Shown here piece after piece: positions 1 through 7,900 of a stretch of 16,065 nucleotides of DNA. The notes beneath the pieces were generated by a model. It saw only the letters and a list, made by a program, of their open reading frames with translations, was not told where the DNA came from and ran no database searches. Every line of letters starts with the position of its first letter. Position 1 is the first letter of the stretch. The stretch comes from DAOTVC01 sp034437215 (GTDB taxonomy: Bacteria > Chloroflexota > Anaerolineae > B4-G1 > SLSP01). The stretch spans positions 1 to 16,065 of the forward strand of contig DAOTVC010000064.1 in the NCBI GenBank assembly GCA_034437215.1, in the 5' to 3' direction. Position numbers and translations under genes: made by a program.

Positions 1-510
1 GCCACCGAACAGCCGGTGCGCCGTTCCAGTCAGGATAGTGAGCAACGCCAGCACTACTCGGGGAAGAAGAAGCGGCACACGCGCAAGACGCAGCTCATCG
101 TCAATGAGCAGGGGGAGATCCGCGCGGTGAGTCCGTCGACGCCCGGTAGCGTGCATGACCTGGAACACTTCCGCCGGTCGCAAGTACGGGAACGAATTCC
201 CCCAGACGTGGGCGTCGTGGGTGATGCGGGTTATCGAGGACTCCAGAACGAGTTGCCCGACCATAGTGTCGGTACCCCACATAAAGCGCGCCGTGGTCAT
301 CCTTTGACGCCAGACGAGAAAGATAGCAACCGGGAGTTCTCGCGGATGCGCATCATTGTAGAAAACACAATCTGCGAAGTGAAGCACTTCAAAGTATTGT
401 CGCACTGCTTTCGTCACGATCTGGCGTTGTATGATACCGTCTTTCGTGCGGTAGTAGCCTTGGTCAACCCGCGCATCCAGAAGCGGGTGGCCCTGAGCAT
501 GGCTACCTGA
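1..510 (+). CDS. IS5-type transposase, 3' part (cut by window edge)
   Basis: The reading frame is open from base 1, so the gene starts before the window; 169 residues are visible. They match the C-terminal two thirds of a DDE_Tnp_4 / IS5-family transposase, which cuts and rejoins transposon ends. Visible family landmarks are ATEQPV (normally just after the first catalytic Asp), YSGKKKRHT (residues 19-27), GSVHDLEHF (49-57), the second catalytic Asp in GDAGYRG (Asp75) and the catalytic Glu in IIVENTICEVKHFKVL (Glu121). The first catalytic Asp lies outside the window, so activity cannot be judged. No right inverted repeat could be fixed after the stop, because the left end is not visible. Short palindromic repeats begin about 50 bases downstream. 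Confidence 0.88.
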   Translation, partial: ATEQPVRRSSQDSEQRQHYSGKKKRHTRKTQLIVNEQGEIRAVSPSTPGSVHDLEHFRRSQVRERIPPDVGVVGDAGYRGLQNELPDHSVGTPHKARRGHPLTPDEKDSNREFSRMRIIVENTICEVKHFKVLSHCFRHDLALYDTVFRAVVALVNPRIQKRVALSMAT

Positions 511-561
511 ACAGCGCTCCGCGTTACGAAAGGGGGACAACATGGCTCTTATCCTTATTGT

Positions 562-670
562 ACATTGACTCTCTTATAAAAAGCGCTCTTTGCCTAATTT
601 TATGAAGTCCAATTTAAAAATTCTCCGTGCCCTCTGTGGTAAAAAAGGCTCTTTCCAGCAGAGTCATATA
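562..670. repeat. Small palindromic element, copy A' (internally shortened)
   Basis: About 78 bases here (573-650) are nearly identical to 4828-4904: the ttataaaaagcgctctt block, the ttttatgaagtccaattta block and ctccgtgccctctgtggt, in the same order and orientation. The left end reads attgactctc (563-572), which resembles the shared end motif tatgactctcc and then jumps straight to the AT-rich core. The part corresponding to 4767-4825 of the full copy therefore seems to be deleted. The right end, cagagtcatata, overlaps the next element. No coding potential. Confidence 0.7.
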
Positions 671-677
671 TGACTCT
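660..677. repeat. Perfect 18-base palindrome at the junction of two repeat elements
   Basis: The sequence agagtcata/tatgactct is perfectly self-complementary. It forms where the right end of copy A' abuts the left end of element B, because both ends carry the same motif in opposite orientation. It is more likely a by-product of the tail-to-head junction than an operator. Confidence 0.6.
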
Positions 678-845
678 CCTGAAGAAAGGCTAGCCAACCG
701 CAGAGAGCGCAAAGAGCGCAAAGAACGCAAAGTTGAGATACAGCTTATTAACTCATCGAGGCGTAAACCTTAGAAATATTAAGCTGTCTTTGCGACCATT
801 GCGTCCTTTGCGGTTGGCTAGCCTTTCTTTCAGGGAAGTCATGAT
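667..845. repeat. Small palindromic element B with long inverted ends
   Basis: The two ends are inverted copies. The left arm 678-746 starts cctgaagaaaggctagccaa and runs through cgcaaagagcgcaaagaacg to acagctta. The right arm 780-834 is its imperfect complement. The 18 bases 684-701 and 810-827 are exact inverted copies, and acagctta (739-746) pairs with taagctgt (780-787). The outer ends tatatgactctcctgaa and (reverse) atcatgacttccctgaa resemble the ends of the element at 4755-4925, so the two belong to one family of terminal motif with different interiors. It carries no ORF. It is compatible with a MITE or a REP-like hairpin element mobilised in trans. Confidence 0.65.
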
Positions 846-880
846 TGTGTAAGCTGACAAGCAGGACGGAGGAAAACACC

Positions 881-1282
881 ATGACCTACTATCTCAAGCT
901 CTACGGCGTTACACTCGTTACCTTCCTGGCCATCGACATGCTCTGGCTCGGTTGGATAGCGCGTCCTTTCTATCAAAAGGAGCTCGGCTTCCTGCTGGCC
1001 CCTGAGACCAACCGGCTTGCAGCCCTTATCTTCTATCTGCTGTTCACTATCGGGCTGCTCGTCTTCGTTGTGGTGCCGGGCTTGAAAGCCGATTCGCTCC
1101 CAGCAACGCTGCTGCGAGCCGCCCTGTTCGGGCTCGTCACCTATGCCGCCTACGATCTGACCAACCTCGCCACGGTGAAGGACTGGCCTTTGCAGGTGAC
1201 CATCGTGGATATGCTATGGGGAACGGTGCTGAGTACGATCGTGAGCTGGATCAGCTTTACGATAGGGGAGGGGTGGCGCTGA
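881..1282 (+). CDS. DUF2177 family membrane protein
   Basis: A 133-residue integral membrane protein matching the DUF2177 family over its full length; the biochemical function of the family is unknown. Recognisable features are the N-terminal helix with AIDMLWLGWIARPFY, a central YDLTNLATVKDWP segment and a final helix with VDMLWGTVLS. About four membrane helices are predicted at residues 5-27, 43-65, 72-92 and 108-128. ATG 881 is chosen because acggagga (866-873) sits 7 bases before it. An in-frame TTG at 845 would add 12 non-membrane residues that run into the upstream repeat. No obvious operon partner: the next gene starts 280 bases on. Usual length for the family. Confidence 0.85.
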   Translation: MTYYLKLYGVTLVTFLAIDMLWLGWIARPFYQKELGFLLAPETNRLAALIFYLLFTIGLLVFVVVPGLKADSLPATLLRAALFGLVTYAAYDLTNLATVKDWPLQVTIVDMLWGTVLSTIVSWISFTIGEGWR

Positions 1283-1336
1283 GACAATTCACGCGGGAAG
1301 CTAAACTCTACGGGGTTGCGCGGCGCTACGCGCCCT

Positions 1337-1359
1337 GGGGGAGGGGGCTAGGGGGAGGG
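1337..1359 (+). other. G-quadruplex-capable tract in the 1283-1562 spacer
   Basis: Four G runs (5, 5, 5 and 3) are separated by loops of 1, 3 and 1 bases, which meets the usual G4 pattern on the + strand. It lies about 55 bases after the DUF2177 stop, behind a short hairpin (ggcgc-tac-gcgcc, 1322-1334). The rest of 1283-1562 holds only a small imperfect hairpin around 1422-1436 (gtggc/gccac) and the ribosome binding site of the next gene. Function is unknown; tracts like this are also common as dispersed non-coding repeats in GC-rich genomes. Confidence 0.5.
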
Positions 1360-1562
1360 ATCGCTGAGATCAGCCTGGGCTGCGACCTAAGCAACCATCG
1401 CCGTCACTGTGCTGCTGTCACGTGGCGCGGAGCCACAGCGTGATCGGCAACCGGCGTGTGCATCCCAGCAGATGTTAAGAAGCTCTGGGCTGAGTTGTGC
1501 TTCGCGGGAATCGGGGTAGGATGGGGTAATCTTTAGTCGCCCAGCTCACCATAGGAGGTCTT

Positions 1563-1832
1563 ATGGCCCAGCAGACGACTGCCGCAGGCGAAGCCTTCGA
1601 ACGTCGCAAAGTCCGTATTGGTATTCGTATGACAATTCTCTATTCCCTCATCTATGGGGGTTTTGTGTTCCTCAGCGTCTTTCGGCCCACCTGGATGGGC
1701 GCACGGGCCGTCTTGGGCCTGAACCTGGCCGTAGCCTATGGGGTGGGTCTGATCATCATCGCTTTCATCTTCGCGCTGATCTACAACCATCTCTGCCGGC
1801 TTCCTCAGCCGGCCGGGCCCCAGGAGGGCTAA
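1563..1832 (+). CDS. DUF485 family membrane protein (symporter partner)
   Basis: An 89-residue protein with two predicted membrane helices (about residues 22-41 and 54-76) separated by a short loop, ending in a cytoplasmic NHLCRLPQPAG tail. The size, helix spacing and position directly before a sodium:solute symporter fit DUF485, the family of E. coli YjcH encoded beside actP. Such proteins are presumed to help assembly or regulation of the transporter; no direct activity is known. ATG 1563 has a strong ribosome binding site, taggaggt (1552-1559). The stop TAA at 1830-1832 is immediately followed by the ATG of the symporter, so the two are very probably co-translated. Confidence 0.82.
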   Translation: MAQQTTAAGEAFERRKVRIGIRMTILYSLIYGGFVFLSVFRPTWMGARAVLGLNLAVAYGVGLIIIAFIFALIYNHLCRLPQPAGPQEG

Positions 1833-3920
1833 ATGGCTATCATCGTCTTTTTCGTTTTCGTAGGCGTGGTATTAGCGATTTCCACCTACACCAGCCGCCG
1901 GTCGCGCGGCGTCGGCGGCTACTACGTGGCCAACAGCTCGATCCCCTGGGGCGTCAACGGCGTGGCCTTCGCCGGGGGCTATCTCTCGGTCGCCAGCTTT
2001 CTGGGCATCTGCGGTCTCATCGCCTTCTTTGGCTACGATGGCTTCCTCTATTCCATCGGCTTCCTCGCCGGCTGGATCGTCGCCCTCTTCGTCATCGCCG
2101 AGCCGATGAAGCGCCGGGGGACCTTCACCTTCCCCGACGCGCTCAACAGTACCTTCAAACGTCCGGGCATCCAGCTGGCCGCCGGGCTGAGCGTGCTCGT
2201 CGTCTCGCTCTTCTACCTGGTGCCGCAGATGGTGGGCGCCGGCGTCCTCGTCGAACCGCTGCTGGGGATTCCGCACCACTGGGGGGTGCTCATCGTCGGT
2301 TCGGTGGTCATCTTCATCGTGGCCGGGGGCGGGATGACCTCCACAACCTGGGTGCAGTTCTTCAACGGCGGGCTGCTCCTGCTCTTCGCCGGGGTGCTCA
2401 CCGTCGCGGTGCTGCTGCGCGGGGTCAGCCCCGTGGAGCGCCCCATGGAAGAGGGGGTGGCCGGCCTGGAGGCCTATCGCTACGAGGTGATGGCCGCTGC
2501 GCTGCAGGGCGATACGCTTACTGTGGATCTGCCCGGCGCGCGGGTGGTAGGACGGTACGCGGTGTTGGATCCCTACACCGGGGAGGAAAGGACCGTCTTC
2601 TATCGCCTTTCGCGACTGATCCCGGCCATCGCCGAGGGCGGGGATGGTTACACCGTCAGTATCAAGGGGCGGACACCCTACTTCGCACGGGCGACCAATC
2701 CGGCGGCGGGTTGGGCGCTGGAAGAGGTCGAGGGTCGCACCTTCATCCGCATCGAGGATTGGTGGCGGTTGGAGACGGGTGCCGAGGGCGTTCCTCAATT
2801 GGTGGAGACCCAGTACCGGGCGGTGCTGCCCGACGGCACCGTGCTGGTCAACGGCGCGCCGGAGGGGGCGGACAACCGCCTCCGCCAGATGGGCGGCGTC
2901 TCCGATATTCCCGCCGCCTACGGTGAGCGCACCGGTCCCGTTGATCCGGTGCGGCTGCTGAGCATCTTCGTCGATCAGGAGACGGTGGTGCAGCGCCCGC
3001 GCAGTGTCGCCTTCACTACGGGGGCCGGCGAGCAGGTCACCATCTACTACGAGGAGCCGGTAGCCGGTGCGACCTTCATGCGCCCCGGTCTGATGTTCCC
3101 CCTGGAGGCGGAGGCCGGCGAGCCGGCCGCGACGACACTGCTCAACCGGCTGAACTTCATCTCGCTGATGCTGGCGCTCTTCATGGGGACCTCGGCGTTG
3201 CCGCACGTCCTCATCCGCTATTACACCGTTCCCAGCGCCGACGCCGCCCGCAAGTCCACCATCGTGGCCATCGCCGGCATCGGCCTCTTCTACATCTTCA
3301 CCATGTACCTGGGGGTCGGGGCCATCACCAGCGGCGCGCTGAATCCGGAGACGAGCAACATGAGCGCCCCGCTGCTGGCCCGCAGCTTCGGCGAGGTGCT
3401 CTTCGCCATGATCTCTGGCATCGCCTTCACCACCGTCCTGGCGACGGTCTCCGGTCTGATCATGGCCGCTTCGGGAGCGGTGGCGCACGATCTGATGGGG
3501 AATCTCTTCAAGCGCGAATTCTCGGACAACGCCAAAGTGCAGGCCGGGCGAATTGTAGCCGTGGTGGTGGGCATCGTCGGCATCGTGCTGGGGGTCGCCT
3601 TCCGCGACATGAACGTCTCGTTCCTGGTGGGCTGGGCCTTCGCCGTGGCCGCCTCGGCCAATCTCCCGGCGCTGTTGCTGACGCTCTTCTGGAAGAAGAC
3701 CACCGCGCCGGGTATCATCGCCTCGATTCTCACCGGCATCATCGCCTCGGTCACCCTGATCCTGCTCAGCCCCGATATGTGGGCGCGCTACGGCCTCAAC
3801 CCGGCCACGGCGCCCATGCCCATCAACCAGCCGGGCATCGTCTCGATCCCGCTCAGCTTTGTCGTGCTGGTGGTCGTGTCGCTGCTGACGGCGAAGAAGC
3901 AGCGGGGGGCGGCGGCGTAG
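1833..3920 (+). CDS. actP: Sodium:solute symporter, ActP-like, with a large soluble insert
   Basis: A 695-residue SSF-family transporter, probably importing acetate or another short carboxylate with Na+ or another cation. Family marks are the N-terminal RRSRGVGGYYVANSSIPWGVN, AFAGGYLSVASFLG (45-58), GTSALPHVLIRYYT (452-465) and the AFTTVLATVSGLIMAASGAVAHDL region (531-554), where sodium-site residues usually lie. Helices occupy residues 1-200 and 440-690. Between them, residues about 200-438 form a long hydrophilic stretch rich in beta-type sequence (for example ARVVGRYAVLDPYTGEE). E. coli ActP is about 549 residues, so most of the extra length lies here. The start follows the DUF485 stop directly, with aggaggg (1822-1828) inside the upstream gene. 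A strong terminator follows. The substrate is inferred from family and from the DUF485 partner. Confidence 0.88.
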   Translation: MAIIVFFVFVGVVLAISTYTSRRSRGVGGYYVANSSIPWGVNGVAFAGGYLSVASFLGICGLIAFFGYDGFLYSIGFLAGWIVALFVIAEPMKRRGTFTFPDALNSTFKRPGIQLAAGLSVLVVSLFYLVPQMVGAGVLVEPLLGIPHHWGVLIVGSVVIFIVAGGGMTSTTWVQFFNGGLLLLFAGVLTVAVLLRGVSPVERPMEEGVAGLEAYRYEVMAAALQGDTLTVDLPGARVVGRYAVLDPYTGEERTVFYRLSRLIPAIAEGGDGYTVSIKGRTPYFARATNPAAGWALEEVEGRTFIRIEDWWRLETGAEGVPQLVETQYRAVLPDGTVLVNGAPEGADNRLRQMGGVSDIPAAYGERTGPVDPVRLLSIFVDQETVVQRPRSVAFTTGAGEQVTIYYEEPVAGATFMRPGLMFPLEAEAGEPAATTLLNRLNFISLMLALFMGTSALPHVLIRYYTVPSADAARKSTIVAIAGIGLFYIFTMYLGVGAITSGALNPETSNMSAPLLARSFGEVLFAMISGIAFTTVLATVSGLIMAASGAVAHDLMGNLFKREFSDNAKVQAGRIVAVVVGIVGIVLGVAFRDMNVSFLVGWAFAVAASANLPALLLTLFWKKTTAPGIIASILTGIIASVTLILLSPDMWARYGLNPATAPMPINQPGIVSIPLSFVVLVVVSLLTAKKQRGAAA

Positions 3921-3946
3921 TTAGCGGTGTAAAGCATCCAAGAAAA

Positions 3947-3983
3947 CAGGCCGGCATCCTTGATGCCGGCCTGCGTGTTTTTT
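3947..3983 (+). terminator. Rho-independent terminator of the symporter operon
   Basis: A 12-base perfect stem (3947-3958 with 3962-3973: caggccggcatc / gatgccggcctg) with loop ctt is followed by cgtg and then six T (3978-3983). It lies 27 bases after the symporter stop and just before the end of the convergent vapC-type gene, so it may stop transcription from both sides, though the opposite-strand T tract (from gaaaa, 3942-3946) is weaker. Confidence 0.92.
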
Positions 3984-4004
3984 GGATCTCGTCAGTGGAT
4001 CAAT

Positions 4005-4406
4005 TCAAGCCTCAGAAATGACATGCAGACCGGGTATATCCAGAAAATCAGCACGGTTATGCGTGACCAACGGGCAGTTACAATGCAAGGCAGTTGCAGC
4101 CACCCGGCCATCCTGCACCGAGATAGGCCGTCCGGCCTGGCGTCGCGTTACGCTGACCTGCGCCCACCAACGGCATAGAGCCGCGTCATAGGGAATGATC
4201 ACATAAGTGCGCATTCGCTCTTCCAAGCGTAATACAGCAGTTTCACCCCAAGCACGCTGATAAGCCCATTGGTATAACTCTGCCACCGGCATGAACGAGA
4301 GTGCCAGGGTATAGCCTTCCAGATGTTGCCGGTAGGCGCTTGCACGGGAATCGCCCTTGAATAGAAACGAAACGACATCGGTATCCACGACGACAAGCCC
4401 GGTCAT
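4005..4406 (-). CDS. vapC: PIN-domain toxin, VapC type
   Basis: A 133-residue PIN-domain protein, the size of VapC toxins, which are Mg2+-dependent endoribonucleases that block translation by cutting tRNA or rRNA. The usual acidic residues are present: Asp8 (or Asp10) in VVDTDVVSFLFKGD, Glu43 in PVAELYQWA, Asp99 in ISVQDGRVAATAL and Asp120 in VTHNRADF. The final TNR/HNRADF-IPGL motif is typical. Its ATG overlaps the stop of the upstream gene as ATGA (4403-4406), the classic arrangement of a toxin-antitoxin operon with translational coupling. RNA target not predictable from sequence. Confidence 0.88.
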   Translation of the reverse strand: MTGLVVVDTDVVSFLFKGDSRASAYRQHLEGYTLALSFMPVAELYQWAYQRAWGETAVLRLEERMRTYVIIPYDAALCRWWAQVSVTRRQAGRPISVQDGRVAATALHCNCPLVTHNRADFLDIPGLHVISEA

Positions 4407-4711
4407 TCGATGTTCTCCGTGGCAGGGTTTTGTTCACGCCATGTCTCCAAAGCAGCAAGGAATGGCTCTAATGGTTCATCCTGCGGCCAGCCGCCCAAAA
4501 GTGTCTCGAAATCCATAATAGGGCTTACCTGTTGTTCGGCGATCAGAGCCGCAACCTCTGTAGTTTCCCAGAAATCTGGAATAGTGGGTTGACCCGGCAA
4601 GTCGGCTGCCAATTCCGGCAATACTTGCGCTAGTACCTGCAAGCGTTCACGGGGCGGAAGGCGTCTCAGCAGTTCCAGCACATGCTCTGCATTTGTGGCT
4701 ATTGTATTCAT
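4403..4711 (-). CDS. Putative antitoxin of the VapC-type toxin (unrecognised family)
   Basis: A 102-residue protein directly upstream of, and overlapping by four bases, the PIN toxin gene, so it is called the antitoxin by position. I do not recognise a Phd, AbrB, RHH or HTH signature. The first 40 residues are predicted helical and Leu/Arg-rich (NAEHVLELLRRLPPRERLQV), followed by a Pro-rich hinge (PGQPTIPDFWE) and an acidic helical C-terminus (DEPLEPFLAALETW) that could cover the toxin's basic active-site groove. The ATG at 4711-4709 has a near-ideal ribosome binding site, taaggagggt (4727-4718), 6 bases away. A repeat element ends 28 bases upstream of that site. Confidence 0.65.
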   Translation of the reverse strand: MNTIATNAEHVLELLRRLPPRERLQVLAQVLPELAADLPGQPTIPDFWETTEVAALIAEQQVSPIMDFETLLGGWPQDEPLEPFLAALETWREQNPATENIE

Positions 4712-4754
4712 TTGCCCACCCTCCTTAAAACAGCAGACTCTGTGGTAAGATCAA

Positions 4755-4925
4755 TATACTGACTGCCCTGAAAAAACTTCTTCCAACACGGAGAACACCG
4801 AGAAAACCAAGGAGATAGTGAAATATCTTTATAAAAAGCGCTCTTTTGCCTGATTTTATGAAGTCCAATTTAAAAAATCTCCGTGCCCTCTGTGGTAAAA
4901 AGGCTTTTTTCAGGAGAGCCATATA
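4755..4925. repeat. Small palindromic element A, complete copy
   Basis: A 171-base non-coding element between the toxin-antitoxin operon and the PHP-DUF294 gene. It has inverted ends: cctgaaaaaa (4767-4776) pairs with ttttttcagg (4905-4914), and the outer tatactgactgccctg resembles the reverse complement of caggagagccatata. Inside are aacacggagaacaccgag (4785-4802) and, inverted, ctccgtgccctctgtggt (4879-4896), around an AT-rich core ataaaaagcgctcttttgcc. The right 80 bases recur at 573-650. It carries no gene. A partial third ctctgtggtaa motif lies at 4739-4749. Its left end overlaps the likely promoter area of the antitoxin gene. Confidence 0.7.
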
Positions 4926-4959
4926 CTAGCCGGGTTAGTCCCCGTCAAGATACAGAATT

Positions 4960-7900
4960 CTACCCCGTCACGCGAAAATCGTAGCCCACCTTCTTCTGGA
5001 TCGTCCCGATCTGGGAGAAGGTGTTTTTTAGGATGCCCACCTCGATCTGGGTGAGCGCCCGCGGATCGATGGCGTTGTCCGGTTCGTGGCCCGCTTTGAG
5101 CCGCTCGATCTGGTGACGGTAGCGCAGCTGCATCAGGTGGCTGTAGGCCTGGTAGATCCCCTGGTAGCTCTCGGGCTGGAGCACGCCCAGCGCCGAGAGG
5201 CGCTCCAGGCGGCTGAAGGTGTTGGTCTCCTCCAGCCCCTGCTTGAGGGCGTAGAGCCGCGCGAAGTTGACGATGGGCAGCATGGCCTCCTTGATGTTGA
5301 AGGTGTTGGGGGCCGCGCCGTCCGCGCCGGTCACGATGCGCCCAAATAATCCCACGGGGGGCTTGTACTGGAGCGTCTTCAGCGCCAGGTGGGAGAGGAA
5401 GGCCGGGCGCGCGGCGACGAGGCGGGCGACGTGCTCCCACCACGTGTCGACCAGCGACCGGTCGCCGTAGACGCAGCGGTGATCGAAGAAGACGCTGCAA
5501 TGCAGGAGGGCCTGCTCGTCGGGTTCGGTGAGCCAGTCGTCCACGTAGGCCCGCCACCGGCTCAAGGGCCGGTTCCAGCGCGGATTCTTCGCCATGGTCC
5601 CGCCCTCGCAGTGCCGGTAGCCGATCCGGTCCAGGTTGTCGCAGACCCGCTCGCCCAGGCGGAGGAAATAGGCCGCTACGTCGGGCGCGTCCGGGGGCGG
5701 ATCGGCGTAGATGAGGGCGTTGTCCTGGTCGGTCGCCAGCGTCTGCTCCTGCCGCGCCTCGCTGCCCAGCGCGACGAAGGCGAAGGGCACCGGCGGCGTC
5801 CCCAACTGCTCCAGCGCCAGCGTGACCACCCGCTCGGTGATGGCGTCGGAGACGGAGGTGGTGACGTGGCAGAGGTTCTGCGGCAGTGCGCCCGATTCGA
5901 CCAGCGCGCCGACCAGCGCGGGCAGGTCGCGGTAGCTCTCGACCAGCTCCTCGACCCGCTGAGCGCGGCGGATGCGATGGGTGAAGGCCACCAGCGAGTA
6001 GCGCTCGGGTTGCAGCGCCCGGCTGCTCTGGATGACGCCCACCAGCGCGTTGCTGCCGTCGAACACCGCCAGGTGGCGGACGTTGCGCTCGCGCTCCAAC
6101 AGAAAGGCTTCGAAGAGGGGCGCCTGCTCGTCGATGGTCACCAGGGGGGCGCTCATGATCCGCGAGACGGGGAGCTGGGTGTCCAGCCCCGCCGCCACCA
6201 CCCGCTCGCGCAGATCGTGATTGCTGACCAGGCCCACCGGCTCGCCCTCCGGCGTGGTCACGACGATGGCGTCGGCGTCGTGGCGGCTCATCAGCCGCAC
6301 CGCCCGCACGATGGACGTGTCCAGGGGGCAGGAGAGGGGCGCTTCCATCGAGTTGCGCACCGGCTCCGTGAGGAAGAGTGACGAGGTCTGGAGCTGGGAG
6401 ATCAGGCGGTCGCGTGCGGCGGCGGACTGCATGGCCCGGTGCTGGGTGAGGTCCTGCACGCTGAGGATCATGCCCTGCCGCCCGGAAAAGAAGACGGCGG
6501 TCGCCGAGAGCAGCACCGGCACCGTGCGCCCGCCCTTGCGCTTGAGGCGCGCCTCGAAAGGCTCGCGCACCTCACCGCCCCCGGCGATCTGTTGGAGGGG
6601 GTTGGCGGCGAGGCCCTCGGCATCGACCAAAATGATGTCATCGAGGTCGAGGAAGGCCAGCTCCGCCGCCGTATAGCCCAGCATGTCGAGCAGCGTGCGG
6701 TTGGCGTAGGTGCAGCGCCCGTTCAGCAAGAGCAGCGTGCCGCTGGTGGCGGATTCGACCAGGGCGCGGTAGCGCTCGTGGGAGCGGCGCAACGCCTGCT
6801 CCGCCGCGCTGCGCCGCCGCTCCACCTTGAGGCTCTGATAGGCGACGGTCAGCAGCAGGCCCGTGGCGAGCACTGTCACGAGGAAGGAGATGTCCACCAT
6901 CCGCCCGGTGATGGTGGCGACCTCCTGCCGGACGTCGTCCACGTAAAGCCCCGTCCCGATGATCCAGCCCCAGGGCGCGAAGCTCCGCACGTAGGACTCC
7001 TTCGGCTCCAGTCGGTCGGGATCGTCCTGCCACTGCCAAACGTACCGGACGAAGCCGGAGGAATCGTTGCGCACCGCGTCCACGAACTCCACGAAGGGCC
7101 GGACGCCCTCGGGATCGGTGAAGTCGGTGAGGTCGGCGCCCTCCAGGTCGGGGCGGTAGGGGTGCATGACCATGCGGGGGTGCCTATCGGTGATCCAGAA
7201 GTAGTCCTTGCCCTCGGGCCCGTAGCGCAGCCCGCGAATCCGCTCGATGGCGGCCTGCTGCGCGGCTTCCAGCGACAGTTCCCCCGCCTGCTCCTCGCGA
7301 TGATACTCCCAGAGGATGCTCCAGGCGGAGTTGGTGAGCTCCGCCGCCATCTCGCGCTTGCGGTCGAGCAACCGCTCCTCCATCGTGGGGATGAGGACGC
7401 CGAAGAGCAGCGTCACGAAGACGGCGATGACCAGCAGCGAGGGCAGGACGATGTGCAGAAAGAGCCAGCGCCAGTTGGTGCGCGCGCTGGGCGGAAGCGC
7501 TGCCGGCTCCGGGGCCTCGGTGTGACCGGGTGCGTGCTGCCCGTTGCGCGCGGGAGCGCCGAGGGCTTCGCGGAACTGCTTCCAGCGGGCGACGGGTAGC
7601 TCCACGCCGGGGCTGAGCTGGTGAGGACCGTGGTAGTCGCTTCCTCCGCAGGTGAGCAGACCCAGCCGGTCGGCGAGGGCCGCCAGCCGCGCCCGTGTCT
7701 CCTCGGGATAGGGCTTGTAGAAAGCCTCGATGCCGTCGAGTCCGGCGCGGGCCAGCTCCTCCACGGCGGCTTCGAGCACGCTTTCGCTCCAGCCGGGGTG
7801 CAGAGGGTGCGCGAGAAAGACGATGCCGCCCGCCTCGTGGACGGCGGCGATGGCCTCGGCAGCAGGGGGCGTCGTGGTGAAGAGCGGCTGCAAGGCCGGG

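Noticed and set aside
511..600. Search for the right inverted repeat and target duplication of the IS5-type element
   Set aside because: The left end is outside the window, so no inverted pair or duplication can be shown.
701..731. Repeated 'cgcaaagagcgcaaagaacg' considered as a CRISPR or iteron array
   Set aside because: Units are about 9 bases, without spacers of equal length, and form one arm of an inverted repeat element.
1422..1436. Hairpin gtggc-gcgga-gccac as a terminator of the DUF2177 gene
   Set aside because: Short stem and no T tract after it; it lies about 140 bases past the stop.
1216..1443. 75-residue frame overlapping the end of the DUF2177 gene
   Set aside because: No ribosome binding site, no resemblance to known proteins, and it runs through the G-rich tract.
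1872..3488. 538-residue open frame on the - strand opposite the symporter
   Set aside because: Composition is Arg/Gly/Asp/His-rich with no family resemblance; the + strand encodes a clear SSF transporter.
4725..4922. 65-residue frame on the - strand inside the repeat element
   Set aside because: It translates the palindromic element itself; composition follows the repeat, not a protein.
5389..7599. Two long + strand frames (5389-6381, 6439-7599) opposite the PHP-DUF294 gene
   Set aside because: Low-information antisense frames without motifs; the minus strand has continuous recognised domains.
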